From an uncultured Eggerthella sp. (GTDB lineage Bacteria > Actinomycetota > Coriobacteriia > Coriobacteriales > Eggerthellaceae), in contig URMQ01000033.1 of NCBI GenBank assembly GCA_900548955.1, positions 1 to 13,846 on the forward strand: DNA of 13,846 bases, written 5' to 3'. Under the pieces are notes generated by a model. It did no database searches, was not told the DNA's origin, and saw only the letters and a list, made by a program, of their open reading frames with translations. Each line of letters opens with the position of its first letter. Positions within the stretch are counted from its first letter, which is position 1. This document shows, piece after piece, positions 1 through 6,941 of this stretch. The position numbers and the translations under genes are program-made.

Positions 1-1013
1 AACATAAAGCGATTTTCAAAAATATTTTCTGATATAACCGAGTTGCCTTGCGCTAACGCAGTGAGCAACATAAATTGCGCCTGAAGATCCGTTGGGAAGC
101 CTGGATGTGGAAGTGTTTGAATATCAATTGCTTGAAGCGGCTTATCGCGAAAGACCGTAATAGAATCATCGGTTGTGGTGATTTCGCAACCCATCTGCTC
201 AAGCTTCATAATTGCCATACGCAGAAACGAAGGATCTATCCCCTTGGCAGTAACCGGTCCTCCAAGAAGTGCACCTGCTGTTAGGTAGGTACCTGCTTCA
301 ATGCGATCGCCTACTGTGGTGTGTTCGCAAGGATGCATTTCTGAGAGGGGTACACCTTTTACTGTAATGGTAGGAGAACCCGCTCCTTCAACACAAGCAC
401 CCATAGAGTTAAGCATGTTCGCCAGATCAACGATTTCTGGTTCACGAGCGGCGTTATCAATCACCGAAGTGCCCTCAACCGCAACAGCCGCCATAAGCAT
501 GTTTTCTGTAGCACCAACACTAGGAAATTCAAGAAGAACATCTGCCGCATGAAGACCATTTGGTGTGGATGCGTACAAAAAACCGTGTTCATTCTTGAAA
601 TGAACACCCATAGCCTGAAGCACCTTCAAATGAATATCTATCTTGCGCGCGCCCAAGTTACAACCACCAGGCATTGCAACTTTCGCACATCCAAAACGTC
701 CAAGCAATGGACCTAAAACAGAAATACTTGCACGCATCTTGGAGACAAGCTCATAAGGAGTTTCATAGCCTTCAACATTAGCAGTATCAATGATTAAGGA
801 CTTATCATCCCATTCGACACTCGCGCCAAGACTACGCAATACTGCGCTCATTATTTCAGCGTCAGAAATGTGAGGAACGTTATGAATAATGCTTTTTCCC
901 TGCCCCAAAATGGAAGCAGCAATAAGCTTTAATGCAGAATTTTTTGCGCCGCAAATCTGAACAGTACCTGATACGTTCTTTGTTTCGCGCGCAATAATTA
1001 CTTCTTCAGCCAT
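1..1013 (-). CDS. murA: UDP-N-acetylglucosamine 1-carboxyvinyltransferase (MurA), 3' end outside window
   Basis: MurA transfers enolpyruvate from PEP to UDP-GlcNAc, the first committed step of peptidoglycan synthesis in the cytoplasm. About 337 codons are visible and the reading frame runs off the left edge; family members are about 420 residues, so roughly 80 C-terminal residues are missing. The N-terminus has the family CGAKNSALKL segment (Lys24, Asn25), a KMRAS segment at 92-96, and the active-site loop AMPGGCNLGAR, with Cys118 matching the catalytic Cys115 of E. coli. A GDRIEAGTY segment and an FPTDLQAQ segment, which carries the conserved Asp, follow. The ATG at 1011-1013 is preceded by AAAGGA at a normal distance. 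A TATAAT box about 35 nt upstream suggests its own promoter. Apart from the window edge the gene looks intact. Confidence 0.96.
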   Translation of the reverse strand, partial: MAEEVIIARETKNVSGTVQICGAKNSALKLIAASILGQGKSIIHNVPHISDAEIMSAVLRSLGASVEWDDKSLIIDTANVEGYETPYELVSKMRASISVLGPLLGRFGCAKVAMPGGCNLGARKIDIHLKVLQAMGVHFKNEHGFLYASTPNGLHAADVLLEFPSVGATENMLMAAVAVEGTSVIDNAAREPEIVDLANMLNSMGACVEGAGSPTITVKGVPLSEMHPCEHTTVGDRIEAGTYLTAGALLGGPVTAKGIDPSFLRMAIMKLEQMGCEITTTDDSITVFRDKPLQAIDIQTLPHPGFPTDLQAQFMLLTALAQGNSVISENIFENRFM

Positions 1014-1047
1014 ACCTTATCCTTTCGAATAAGTTTCGAACCCCACC

Positions 1048-1053
1048 ATTATA
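1048..1053 (-). promoter_or_regulatory. Candidate -10 box of the murA promoter
   Basis: The minus strand reads TATAAT here, a perfect -10 consensus, placing a start site near 1041 and giving a leader of about 28 nt before the murA ATG. No good -35 hexamer lies 16-18 nt upstream. A small inverted repeat, GCTACA 1091-1096 / TGTAGC 1105-1110, lies further upstream and could be an operator or chance. Confidence 0.4.
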
Positions 1054-1182
1054 AATAAGTACAAAGCACTTCAGACGAACACCTATACAGGCTACATATT
1101 TATTTGTAGCAAATTTAGAATTTTTTCTATATTGCAGGGGGGCATATTTCTGCAGATCAAATTGAATTTCTTTTACAACGCA

Positions 1183-1211
1183 AAAGGGACTGCACTACGT
1201 GCAATCCCTTT
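1183..1211 (-). terminator. Intrinsic terminator of the rpsB-tsf operon
   Basis: On the minus strand AAAGGGA-t-TGCAC pairs with GTGCA-g-TCCCTTT around a 3-nt loop, leaving one internal mismatch. The stem ends in a short T run (TTTT then GCG). It lies about 70 nt past the tsf stop, so transcription of rpsB-tsf probably ends here. This separates the operon from murA. Confidence 0.75.
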
Positions 1212-1279
1212 ACCAAGCTAAGTATAGTTTGAGCTCAATAAGCCCTTTGCGTTTCGATAACTAATGAAACCTTTGAATG

Positions 1280-2149
1280 TTATTCGCCCAGCATGAAGCG
1301 GGTGAAGTCAACGATTTCAATAGTAGTACCCAACTGCTTAGCCACAGCAGCAGTGTACTGGTTTACGGACTGATCTGGATCCTTTACATAAGCCTGCTCG
1401 GTCAAGCAGTTTTCCTTGTAGAACTTCTCCATACGACCAGTTGCAATCTTTTCCTGAATGTTCTCTGGCTTACCAGATTCTGCAGCCTGCGCCTTGTAGA
1501 TGTTCATCTCATGCTCTACAACAGCAGGATCAACGGAGTCGCGCGTTGCAGCAACAGGGCTTGCAGCTGCTACCTGCATTGCAATGTCACGACCATACTT
1601 CTTAAAGTCGTCGTTGGTAGCAAAAGCGGTATCGCCCAACTTGAACTCAACCAGAACACCAATCTTGCCGCCACCATGAATATAGCTAGCAACAGCGCCA
1701 TCAGCCTGAGCAGCATAAGCAAAACGGGAAAGCTGAATGTTTTCACCAAGAGTGTGAATTGCATCAGTTACAACAGCCTCTACCGTTTCACCTTCAATTT
1801 CGGAAGCCTTCAGAGCATCCAAATCTGCTGGCTTGTTAGCAAGAACAGCGTTTGCAATCTTTTCTGCATAAGCCTTGAACTTTTCGTTCATGCCTACGAA
1901 GTCGGTTTCGCAGTTAAGTTCAACCAAAGCACCAGACTTGCCATCTTCAGCAACAAGAGCCATTACGGTACCTTCGTTGGTTGCACGGCCAGCCTTCTTT
2001 GCAACAGCAGCAAGACCACGAGTACGAAGAACGTCAACTGCTGCTTCGATGTCGCCTTCAGCTTCGGTAAGAGCCTTCTTGCATTCCATCATGCCAGCGC
2101 CGGTCATCTCGCGAAGTTCTTTAACAAGAGCTGCGGTGATTTCTGCCAT
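1280..2149 (-). CDS. tsf: Translation elongation factor Ts
   Basis: EF-Ts is the guanine nucleotide exchange factor that recycles EF-Tu-GDP during protein synthesis. The 289-residue protein has the N-terminal UBA-like domain with the signature LREMTGAGMMECKKAL (12-27). The ELNCETDFV segment (77-85) carries the TDFV residues that contact the EF-Tu nucleotide site. The length matches the family. The ATG is preceded by an AAGGAA ribosome-binding site and follows rpsB in the usual order, with about 80 nt between. That spacer holds a small hairpin (CCACG-TATG-CGTGG). In many bacteria pyrH and frr come next; here a terminator and then murA follow. A long open frame on the opposite strand is only a shadow of this gene. 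Confidence 0.98.
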   Translation of the reverse strand: MAEITAALVKELREMTGAGMMECKKALTEAEGDIEAAVDVLRTRGLAAVAKKAGRATNEGTVMALVAEDGKSGALVELNCETDFVGMNEKFKAYAEKIANAVLANKPADLDALKASEIEGETVEAVVTDAIHTLGENIQLSRFAYAAQADGAVASYIHGGGKIGVLVEFKLGDTAFATNDDFKKYGRDIAMQVAAASPVAATRDSVDPAVVEHEMNIYKAQAAESGKPENIQEKIATGRMEKFYKENCLTEQAYVKDPDQSVNQYTAAVAKQLGTTIEIVDFTRFMLGE

Positions 2150-2229
2150 GTTAATTCCTTTCTTGTTTTAAAAGCCCACGTATGCGTGGAACCGAATAAT
2201 ACGGTCGGTACAAGAATTACTTAGTTTAA

Positions 2230-3009
2230 CTACTCTGCAGCAGCTTCGGTTGCTTCTTCAGCTGCAGCTTCAGCCTCGGCAGGAGCTTCTTCCGTTGCCT
2301 GAGCAGTCATATCCTCAACGGTAACAGGAGCGCCTGTACCAGCGATAACAGCATCAGCGATGAAGTCTGCCAGCAAACGTACGGAGCGAATTGCGTCGTC
2401 GTTTGCAGGAATGCCATAATCTACGTCATCTGGATCGCAGTTGGTGTCAAGGGTGCCAACGATAGGAATGTTCAGACGATGAGATTCATGAATAGCGATT
2501 TGCTCACGGTTGGTATCGATAACGAATACCATGTCAGGAACCTTCTTCATGTTGCGGATACCATTGAGGTTGGTCTGCAACTTGGCGAGTTCTTTGCGAA
2601 GCAAGATCTGTTCCTTCTTAGGAAGAACGTCCATGCGACCATCGGTTTCCATTGCTTCCAGCTCTTCCATGCGCTGAACACGAGAGCGGATAGTAACGAA
2701 GTTGGTCAGCATACCGCCAAGCCAGCGAGCGTTTACATAAGGCATACCGCAACGGTTAGCAGCATTAGCGATGGATTCCTGAGCCTGCTTCTTGGTGCCT
2801 ACGAACAGAACCGTGCCGCCCTTTTCAGCGCAACGAGATACTGCGGTGTAAGCAGCGTCCAAACCATAGAGGGTTTCCTTGAGGTCGATGATGTAGATGT
2901 CGCCACGATTACCGAAAATATAGGGCTTCATCTTAGGATTCCAACGACGGGTCTGATGACCGAAGTGGGTGCCTGCATCAAGCAAGGACTTGATAGTAAT
3001 TTTTGCCAT
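2230..3009 (-). CDS. rpsB: 30S ribosomal protein S2
   Basis: S2 binds late on the small subunit near the head-body junction and is needed for S1 or mRNA platform function. The 259-residue product opens with MAKITIKSLLDAGTHFGHQT and contains the S2 signatures RWNPKMKPYIFG, GTKKQAQE and NARWLGGMLTNF, all highly conserved. The frame is open 18 codons further upstream, but the ATG at 3007-3009 has GGAG five nt before it and matches the usual S2 start. The last 35 or so residues form an acidic Ala/Glu-rich tail. It is the first gene of the rpsB-tsf operon, with a promoter about 290 nt upstream and a structured leader between. Confidence 0.98.
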   Translation of the reverse strand: MAKITIKSLLDAGTHFGHQTRRWNPKMKPYIFGNRGDIYIIDLKETLYGLDAAYTAVSRCAEKGGTVLFVGTKKQAQESIANAANRCGMPYVNARWLGGMLTNFVTIRSRVQRMEELEAMETDGRMDVLPKKEQILLRKELAKLQTNLNGIRNMKKVPDMVFVIDTNREQIAIHESHRLNIPIVGTLDTNCDPDDVDYGIPANDDAIRSVRLLADFIADAVIAGTGAPVTVEDMTAQATEEAPAEAEAAAEEATEAAAE

Positions 3010-3014
3010 GTTTT

Positions 3015-3018
3015 CTCC
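3015..3018 (-). promoter_or_regulatory. Ribosome-binding site of rpsB
   Basis: GGAG on the minus strand, five nt before the ATG at 3007-3009. It decides between this start and the in-frame start 18 codons upstream at 3063. Confidence 0.8.
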
Positions 3019-3065
3019 ATTCGTTAAACCTCTGCGTGGGTTCATTCCTTTATTCGCAATCAATC

Positions 3066-3120
3066 AAACGCTGTTGCCGTCTGCGCCATTCTTGCCGCAA
3101 CCATCACAGTTGAAGCGTTT
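3066..3120 (-). ncRNA. Stem-loop in the rpsB leader, near the start codon
   Basis: In the transcript AAACGCT (3114-3120) pairs with AGCGTTT (3066-3072) and GTTGC (3097-3101) pairs with GCAAC (3073-3077). The two helices are adjacent on one side, with a bulge on the other. It lies about 60 nt before the rpsB ATG, where autogenous control by S2 could act. It matches no leader family I recognise. Confidence 0.4.
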
Positions 3121-3210
3121 TATGGACACATTAAACGTGTTGCCTCAAGCATTTTTCATGATCACTAGCGAAATCAGGTCCGCCACACATGCGAAATACT
3201 TCTGCCGCCC

Positions 3211-3233
3211 GCACACAGCCCCTTGCTGTATGC
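3211..3233 (-). ncRNA. Nine-bp hairpin in the rpsB leader, near the promoter
   Basis: GCATACAGC pairs with GCTGTGTGC around an AAGGG loop, nine continuous pairs including one G-U. It begins about 57 nt after the predicted start of transcription. No T run follows, so it is not a terminator. Confidence 0.4.
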
Positions 3234-3296
3234 CGTTTCTTTAAGAAGAATGCCCTATGGCAAATGGACACACTCCCACAAATTTGCAGCCTTTGT

Positions 3297-3324
3297 AGTA
3301 TAGCAAGCTGAACGTACCTTGCAA
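3297..3324 (-). promoter_or_regulatory. Probable rpsB-tsf promoter
   Basis: On the minus strand TTGCAA (3319-3324) and TATACT (3297-3302) are separated by 16 nt. The -10 matches consensus at five of six positions, the -35 at four. Transcription would start near 3290, giving a leader of about 280 nt. Confidence 0.5.
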
Positions 3325-3381
3325 GAACTTATGTATTCATATGAGACATTCTTACAAAAGTCATACAATATCACCCCGAGC

Positions 3382-3433
3382 AGTAACCAGATTCAGTAAT
3401 ACCGGCAAACCATGTCGGCTGAAACGAGTTACT
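3382..3433 (+). promoter_or_regulatory. Nested inverted repeat upstream of the nhaC-like gene
   Basis: Three nested helices are visible: AGTAAC 3382-3387 with GTTACT 3428-3433, TTCAG 3392-3396 with CTGAA 3419-3423, and CCGGC 3402-3406 with GTCGG 3414-3418. They sum to 16 pairs with one G-U. The inner two are stacked on the 3' side with a five-nt bulge on the 5' side. It ends 62 nt before the TTG start. It may be an mRNA leader structure or a DNA operator; I do not recognise a known riboswitch class. Confidence 0.45.
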
Positions 3434-3482
3434 TCTTGTTTATCCAAACATACCTGACGTTTTAACTCGCCGTCGAAAAAAT

Positions 3483-3488
3483 AAAGGA
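3483..3488 (+). promoter_or_regulatory. Ribosome-binding site fixing a TTG start
   Basis: AAAGGA seven nt before TTG at 3496-3498. The next in-frame ATG (17 codons on) has no comparable site. Confidence 0.75.
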
Positions 3489-3495
3489 CAATACT

Positions 3496-4905
3496 TTGAT
3501 TCCATCTGATTCATCTAATAAAAGACCCGTAAAGTTCAGACACGGCATGTTGGCCTTCGTTCTGCTTGCCCTTGTTATGTTTTGCTGTGTTGTTGTACTG
3601 GGAATCGAACCTCAAATTCCCATGGTTATAGGATGCACTCTTGCAGGAGCTATAGCGCTCTACTTACGTTTTACCTGGGAAGAGGTTCTTCAAAGTATGC
3701 TGAAAGGTATTCTGGATGCCTTTGAAGCAGTGCTTATCTTAATGTGTATTGGCATGATGATAGGAACTTGGATCCTTTCTGGCACTGTTCCTACTCTTAT
3801 CTATTACGGACTATGCGTTATAAGTCCTGAATTATTTTTACCTGTCGCTTTTCTTGGCACCCTTCTTGTGGGAATCGTTCTTGGATCATGGGGAGCTGCA
3901 GGTACTATCGGGATAGCATTTATCGGAATAGCAGCAGCCCTTAACATTCCTTTAGGTATGGCAGCTGGAGCCATTATTGCTGGTGCCTATGTAAGCGAAA
4001 TAGCATCCCCCTTAACCGATGGACCTGTTTTGTGCGCCGCTATAGCTAAAGTAAATGTTTTCGATTTGTGCAAAAAGTTTTTACCTCTCGTGCTAATCGT
4101 TTGCGCAATAAGCATTGCACTCTACTACGCGCTAGGAATTATGCAGGGAGCAAATTTTTCCAATGCTGATTCTTCCAACATTGATGAATTACTTACAGCA
4201 CTTTCCTCTTCCTATCACATTGGACCAGTAACGCTCATTCCTCTTGCGATCATGATCGTGTGCATAATTGTTCAAGTCCCTGCTATCCCAGCCTTTTTGC
4301 TTGGAGTTGCCCTTGGCGTTATTGAAGCTGTTGTTTTACAAGGAGCCGATATTAGCATTGCCCTAGAAGCTGCAAACACTGGAGTGATTAGCACTACGGG
4401 ATACGAAGTTCTAGATACCCTGTTTTCTACTGGCGGCATTGAAGAAATGTTGCCAACTATCTGCATTGTCATATTAGTCATGGCATACGTAGGCATTCTG
4501 CAACATACAGGACTAATGGCTTCTCTTATCTCCCCTATAACTTCACGATTACGCCGATTAGGTTCTTTATCGGCGGCAACGGTTGGCACAGGAGCTTTAT
4601 TTAATGTCCTTATGCCTGATCAGTACCCCGCTATCGCGCTATCGTGCAAAATGTATGGCGAGGCTTTTGCTAGACGTAATGTTTCGGGATCGATCTGGAG
4701 CAATATTGTCAATTCCAGTGCGGGTATCACTTCAGTACTTATTCCCTGGAATACCTGCTCGATTTATATGGTTACTATTCTAGGCGTATCTTGTCTTGAA
4801 TATTTACCCTATGCCTTTTTCTGTTATCTCTACCCCGCTATCGTTGTGTTAGTTGCAATAACTTTAGGCGAAAAACTGTGGTGGAAAAGAAGGGCGCAAG
4901 AATAA
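3496..4905 (+). CDS. NhaC-family Na+/H+ (or organic acid) antiporter
   Basis: A 469-residue, strongly hydrophobic membrane protein with about 11-12 predicted transmembrane segments and a charged N-terminal tail. Family marks of the NhaC superfamily are SGTVPTLIYYGL (95-106), SWGAAGTIGIAFIGIA (131-146), and GAYVSEIASPLTDG (163-176), the counterpart of the SPLSDTT segment. A C-terminal half with DQYPAIAL and SVLIPWNTC follows. Such proteins exchange sodium for protons; some members (MleN type) exchange malate for lactate, so the substrate is open. The start is TTG with AAAGGA seven nt upstream. It is the only plus-strand gene here, divergent from rpsB and convergent with the CoA-transferase. 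Its stop codon lies inside the first copy of an 18-bp tandem repeat. Confidence 0.9.
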   Translation: MIPSDSSNKRPVKFRHGMLAFVLLALVMFCCVVVLGIEPQIPMVIGCTLAGAIALYLRFTWEEVLQSMLKGILDAFEAVLILMCIGMMIGTWILSGTVPTLIYYGLCVISPELFLPVAFLGTLLVGIVLGSWGAAGTIGIAFIGIAAALNIPLGMAAGAIIAGAYVSEIASPLTDGPVLCAAIAKVNVFDLCKKFLPLVLIVCAISIALYYALGIMQGANFSNADSSNIDELLTALSSSYHIGPVTLIPLAIMIVCIIVQVPAIPAFLLGVALGVIEAVVLQGADISIALEAANTGVISTTGYEVLDTLFSTGGIEEMLPTICIVILVMAYVGILQHTGLMASLISPITSRLRRLGSLSAATVGTGALFNVLMPDQYPAIALSCKMYGEAFARRNVSGSIWSNIVNSSAGITSVLIPWNTCSIYMVTILGVSCLEYLPYAFFCYLYPAIVVLVAITLGEKLWWKRRAQE

Positions 4906-4944
4906 ATAAGAACGTAAGAATAAATAAGAATGTAAGAATAAATA
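4901..4944 (+). repeat. 18-bp tandem repeat spanning the antiporter stop codon
   Basis: Units AATAAATAAGAACGTAAG (4901-4918) and AATAAATAAGAATGTAAG (4919-4936) differ at one base and are followed by AATAAATA. The TAA stop at 4903-4905 sits in the first copy, and each further copy repeats stop codons in frame. Confidence 0.9.
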
Positions 4945-5021
4945 TTGCTTCGATGCTTACATGTTGCATAATTCCCTGGTCAAATCCTGTACATAACCGT
5001 CAATTCAAAGCAATCATGAAG

Positions 5022-5057
5022 GCTATTTCAGCTATTTCAGCTATTTCAGCTATTTCC
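5022..5057. repeat. 9-bp tandem repeat, four copies
   Basis: GCTATTTCA is repeated at 5022, 5031 and 5040, with a fourth copy ending in C at 5049-5057. It lies between the 18-bp repeat and the terminator. Confidence 0.9.
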
Positions 5058-5135
5058 CGCGAATCATACAATTGCATAACAAACAACGAAAGCGGATCAT
5101 GACACCAGCAAACTCCGTCAGAAATCCCTGTTGAA

Positions 5136-5185
5136 ATCGTAAAAACCCCTGCTGAAAGATATTCGACAGGGGTTTGAGTTTTATG
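5136..5185. terminator. Bidirectional intrinsic terminator
   Basis: AAACCCCTG (5143-5151) pairs with CAGGGGTTT (5167-5175), nine pairs. Read on the minus strand the stem runs straight into TTTTTACG, a good U tract for the CoA-transferase transcript. Read on the plus strand it is followed by GAGTTTTATGATTTTT, which could end the antiporter transcript. Confidence 0.85.
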
Positions 5186-5309
5186 ATTTTTAGTATTTAC
5201 AGCGTTTAGAGTTAGTGTCATTCAAAGATTTGCAGTACTTAACATTTATGGCATTCAGAAGAGTGTGCTCGATCAACTAAAAATGCATCCCAATCCGCTA
5301 AACTCCGCT

Positions 5310-6545
5310 CTATCCCACTAATTCATCTAAGGTCTTAGGTCCACAAACCGAACCATCTGCCATAGCGGCTTCAATCTGTTCATCGGTGTAACCGAGATCC
5401 TTCATAACCGCTACCGTGGAGCTACCCAACTTATCAGTTGGAGTGAACACAGGAGCGGACTCAGATTCAAACTGAATAGGAACGGTAGGAATATTGCGAT
5501 CAGCTTCTGGATAATGAATCTTTACCAAGTAGTCGTTATCCCAAACATTCTGGTCTTCATACACATCCAATGGAGTCTGGCACAGCTCGATAGGAATACC
5601 TGCATCTTTGAAGAGCTTCAATGCTTCGGCTGCAGTCATCTTAGCAAGCGCTTCATCCAAAATGCCAACAACTTCAGGATTTAAGCCCGCCTCATTCATC
5701 TTGTTGCAGTTAACCAGGCGAGGTTCGTCAATCAAGTCTTCACGACCAATAAGACCCATAATCTTGTTGTAATCGCGATCGTACTCAGGGTCGCACATAG
5801 CTAGGTATTTACCATCGCCAGTCATATATACATTATTGAAAGGACAAATAACCTCTAAGCGACTCTTAGGATAAGGATTGCCGTACTGAGCAGAAATCAT
5901 GCCCGTCATAAGCGCGTACACGCCAGCATGCTGCAATGCACAGGTCACATAGTCACCCTCACCTGTTTTTTCACGACCAATAACTGCAGCACAAATACCT
6001 GCAGCTAAAAACATTGCTGCCTGCAAATCGCCATAACCATTGGTTGGAATCATGGGAGAGTCGCCACGATTTACCGTAGTACCAAATACACCGCCACGAG
6101 CCATATAGCAGGTAACATCAAAACCAGGGTCGTCCTTTTCAGCGCCTTTTTTGCCATAGCCCAAGCCATGACCCATGATCAAGCGAGGATATTTTGCGTG
6201 CAAAGTTTCCCAGTCAAGACCCATCTTGCGCAGTGACTTTGTGCGCGTGTTGGTAATAAATACATCAGCCTGCGAAAGCAATTTATCCATTACTTCAGCG
6301 CCTACTTCACTCTTCAGATTCAGGGAAATGAAACGCTTGTGCAAATTGCACATATCAAAAGCAAGATTTTCCTCGTCAGACATAGGCATATTAAATACCG
6401 CAGCCTGAGTTACGCGAAGCGGATCGCCCTTTGCAGCTTCTACCTTAATTACATCTGCGCCCCATTCTCCAAGAACACGACCCGTAGCAGGAGTAGCCAT
6501 GTAAGTAGTTAAATCAACAACCTTAATTCCCTCGAGCGGTTTCAT
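5310..6545 (-). CDS. Family III (CaiB/BaiF) CoA-transferase, probably 2-hydroxyacid type
   Basis: Family III enzymes move CoA between acyl-CoA and a free carboxylic acid through an aspartyl-CoA thioester. The 411-residue protein opens with MKPLEGIKVVDLTTYMATP and has GEWGADVIKVE at 27-36. The putative nucleophile is Asp173, in GYGDLQAA, at the position of Asp169 in formyl-CoA transferase. Segments such as NTRTKSLRKMGLDWETL and DDPGFDVTCYMARGGVFGT resemble the HadA/FldA branch, which activates 2-hydroxyisocaproate or phenyllactate in reductive amino-acid fermentation; this assignment is from memory of the family and is an inference. No dehydratase subunits are adjacent. The frame is open eight codons further, but ATG 6543-6545 has GGAGGAG six nt upstream. 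The gene stands alone, ended by a strong terminator. Confidence 0.88.
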   Translation of the reverse strand: MKPLEGIKVVDLTTYMATPATGRVLGEWGADVIKVEAAKGDPLRVTQAAVFNMPMSDEENLAFDMCNLHKRFISLNLKSEVGAEVMDKLLSQADVFITNTRTKSLRKMGLDWETLHAKYPRLIMGHGLGYGKKGAEKDDPGFDVTCYMARGGVFGTTVNRGDSPMIPTNGYGDLQAAMFLAAGICAAVIGREKTGEGDYVTCALQHAGVYALMTGMISAQYGNPYPKSRLEVICPFNNVYMTGDGKYLAMCDPEYDRDYNKIMGLIGREDLIDEPRLVNCNKMNEAGLNPEVVGILDEALAKMTAAEALKLFKDAGIPIELCQTPLDVYEDQNVWDNDYLVKIHYPEADRNIPTVPIQFESESAPVFTPTDKLGSSTVAVMKDLGYTDEQIEAAMADGSVCGPKTLDELVG

Positions 6546-6551
6546 GTGATT

Positions 6552-6558
6552 CTCCTCC
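6552..6558 (-). promoter_or_regulatory. Strong ribosome-binding site of the CoA-transferase
   Basis: GGAGGAG on the minus strand, within a GGGGGAGGAG run, six nt before the ATG at 6543-6545. It rules out the upstream in-frame start at 6569. Confidence 0.85.
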
Positions 6559-6689
6559 CCCTCAGGCAAACACTTTTGCGCACCATGCGCCTGTTTTCCC
6601 TTTTAACGCAATCACGTTACTCGCACACCTGAGAATAGTGAGCTACGGCTTCGAATAAACCTTATAGCTCAAATAAATAATCTTCTTTA

Positions 6690-6695
6690 ATTATA
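6690..6695 (-). promoter_or_regulatory. Candidate -10 box for the CoA-transferase gene
   Basis: A perfect TATAAT on the minus strand, giving a start near 6683 and a leader of about 138 nt. No convincing -35 is present 16-18 nt upstream, so an activator may be needed or the match is chance in AT-rich DNA. Confidence 0.35.
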
Positions 6696-6812
6696 GGTAT
6701 AGAAGGAATGAATCAGAAGTGATCAGAAATAACAAAAATGCTGAATATTGTTTTTTATATAAAAAGAAATAATGACCTATTCCGTCTTTTGGAATTCTTC
6801 AACTACAAGCTT

Positions 6813-6886
6813 AAAGAAGCTAATCTGCGAGACGTTTTTGCTGGTATCTATCTTTTAAAAAACGGTATCTCTAAATTAGCTTTTTT
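6813..6886 (+). other. Long imperfect hairpin ending in a T run
   Basis: AAAGAAGCTAAT (6813-6824) pairs with ATTAGCTTTTTT (6875-6886) with one G-U pair. Inside it GAGA 6829-6832 pairs with TCTC 6868-6871, and GTTTTT 6834-6839 with AAAAAC 6858-6863. The T run lies on the plus strand, where no gene is known upstream. It could be the end of a small RNA, a miniature transposon remnant, or a weak terminator for yacP read from the other side. Confidence 0.35.
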
Positions 6887-6941
6887 ATAGCGCTCTTAAT
6901 AAATGTTTATGACTTAATTTTGCGGCTAATAACAATCACGC

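Larger units (their letters stand above)
3010..3495. other. Divergent regulatory region between rpsB and the nhaC-like gene
   Basis: These 486 nt hold no convincing gene. The left part (3010-3290) is the probable 5' leader of rpsB. Position 3297-3324 holds the rpsB promoter. The right part (3325-3495) holds the control region of the plus-strand antiporter gene, including a weak -10-like TACAAT at 3364-3369 with no clear -35, and a nested hairpin at 3382-3433. Small frames such as a 14-codon one starting ATGGTTGCGG on the minus strand lack a ribosome-binding site and are not called. Confidence 0.7.
4906..5309. other. Convergent intergenic region
   Basis: These 404 nt between the antiporter and the CoA-transferase contain two tandem-repeat blocks (4901-4944 and 5022-5057) and one strong bidirectional terminator (5143-5175). 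Open frames here are built from the repeats, lack ribosome-binding sites and are not called as genes. Confidence 0.8.

Noticed and set aside
1277..2224. A 315-codon open frame on the plus strand, longer than the EF-Ts gene it opposes
   Set aside because: It runs antisense across the whole of tsf, has no recognisable domain or ribosome-binding site, and its composition reflects the complement of a GC-rich third-position gene.
2479..3027. A 182-codon plus-strand frame opposite rpsB
   Set aside because: It is fully antisense to rpsB, whose identity is certain, and shows no protein family features.
3064..3103. Possible leader peptide before rpsB (14 codons starting ATGGTTGCGG on the minus strand)
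   Set aside because: No ribosome-binding site and no codon run that would suggest attenuation control.
4878..5102. Small plus-strand frame with repeated RINKNV residues and its antisense counterpart at 5000-5221
   Set aside because: The residues are simply the translated 18-bp and 9-bp tandem repeats; no ribosome-binding site, and the frame overlaps the end of the antiporter gene.
6570..6900. Possible insertion sequence or prophage remnant in AT-rich DNA
   Set aside because: No transposase or phage-like frame, no clear terminal inverted repeats beyond the one hairpin, and no target-site duplication was seen.
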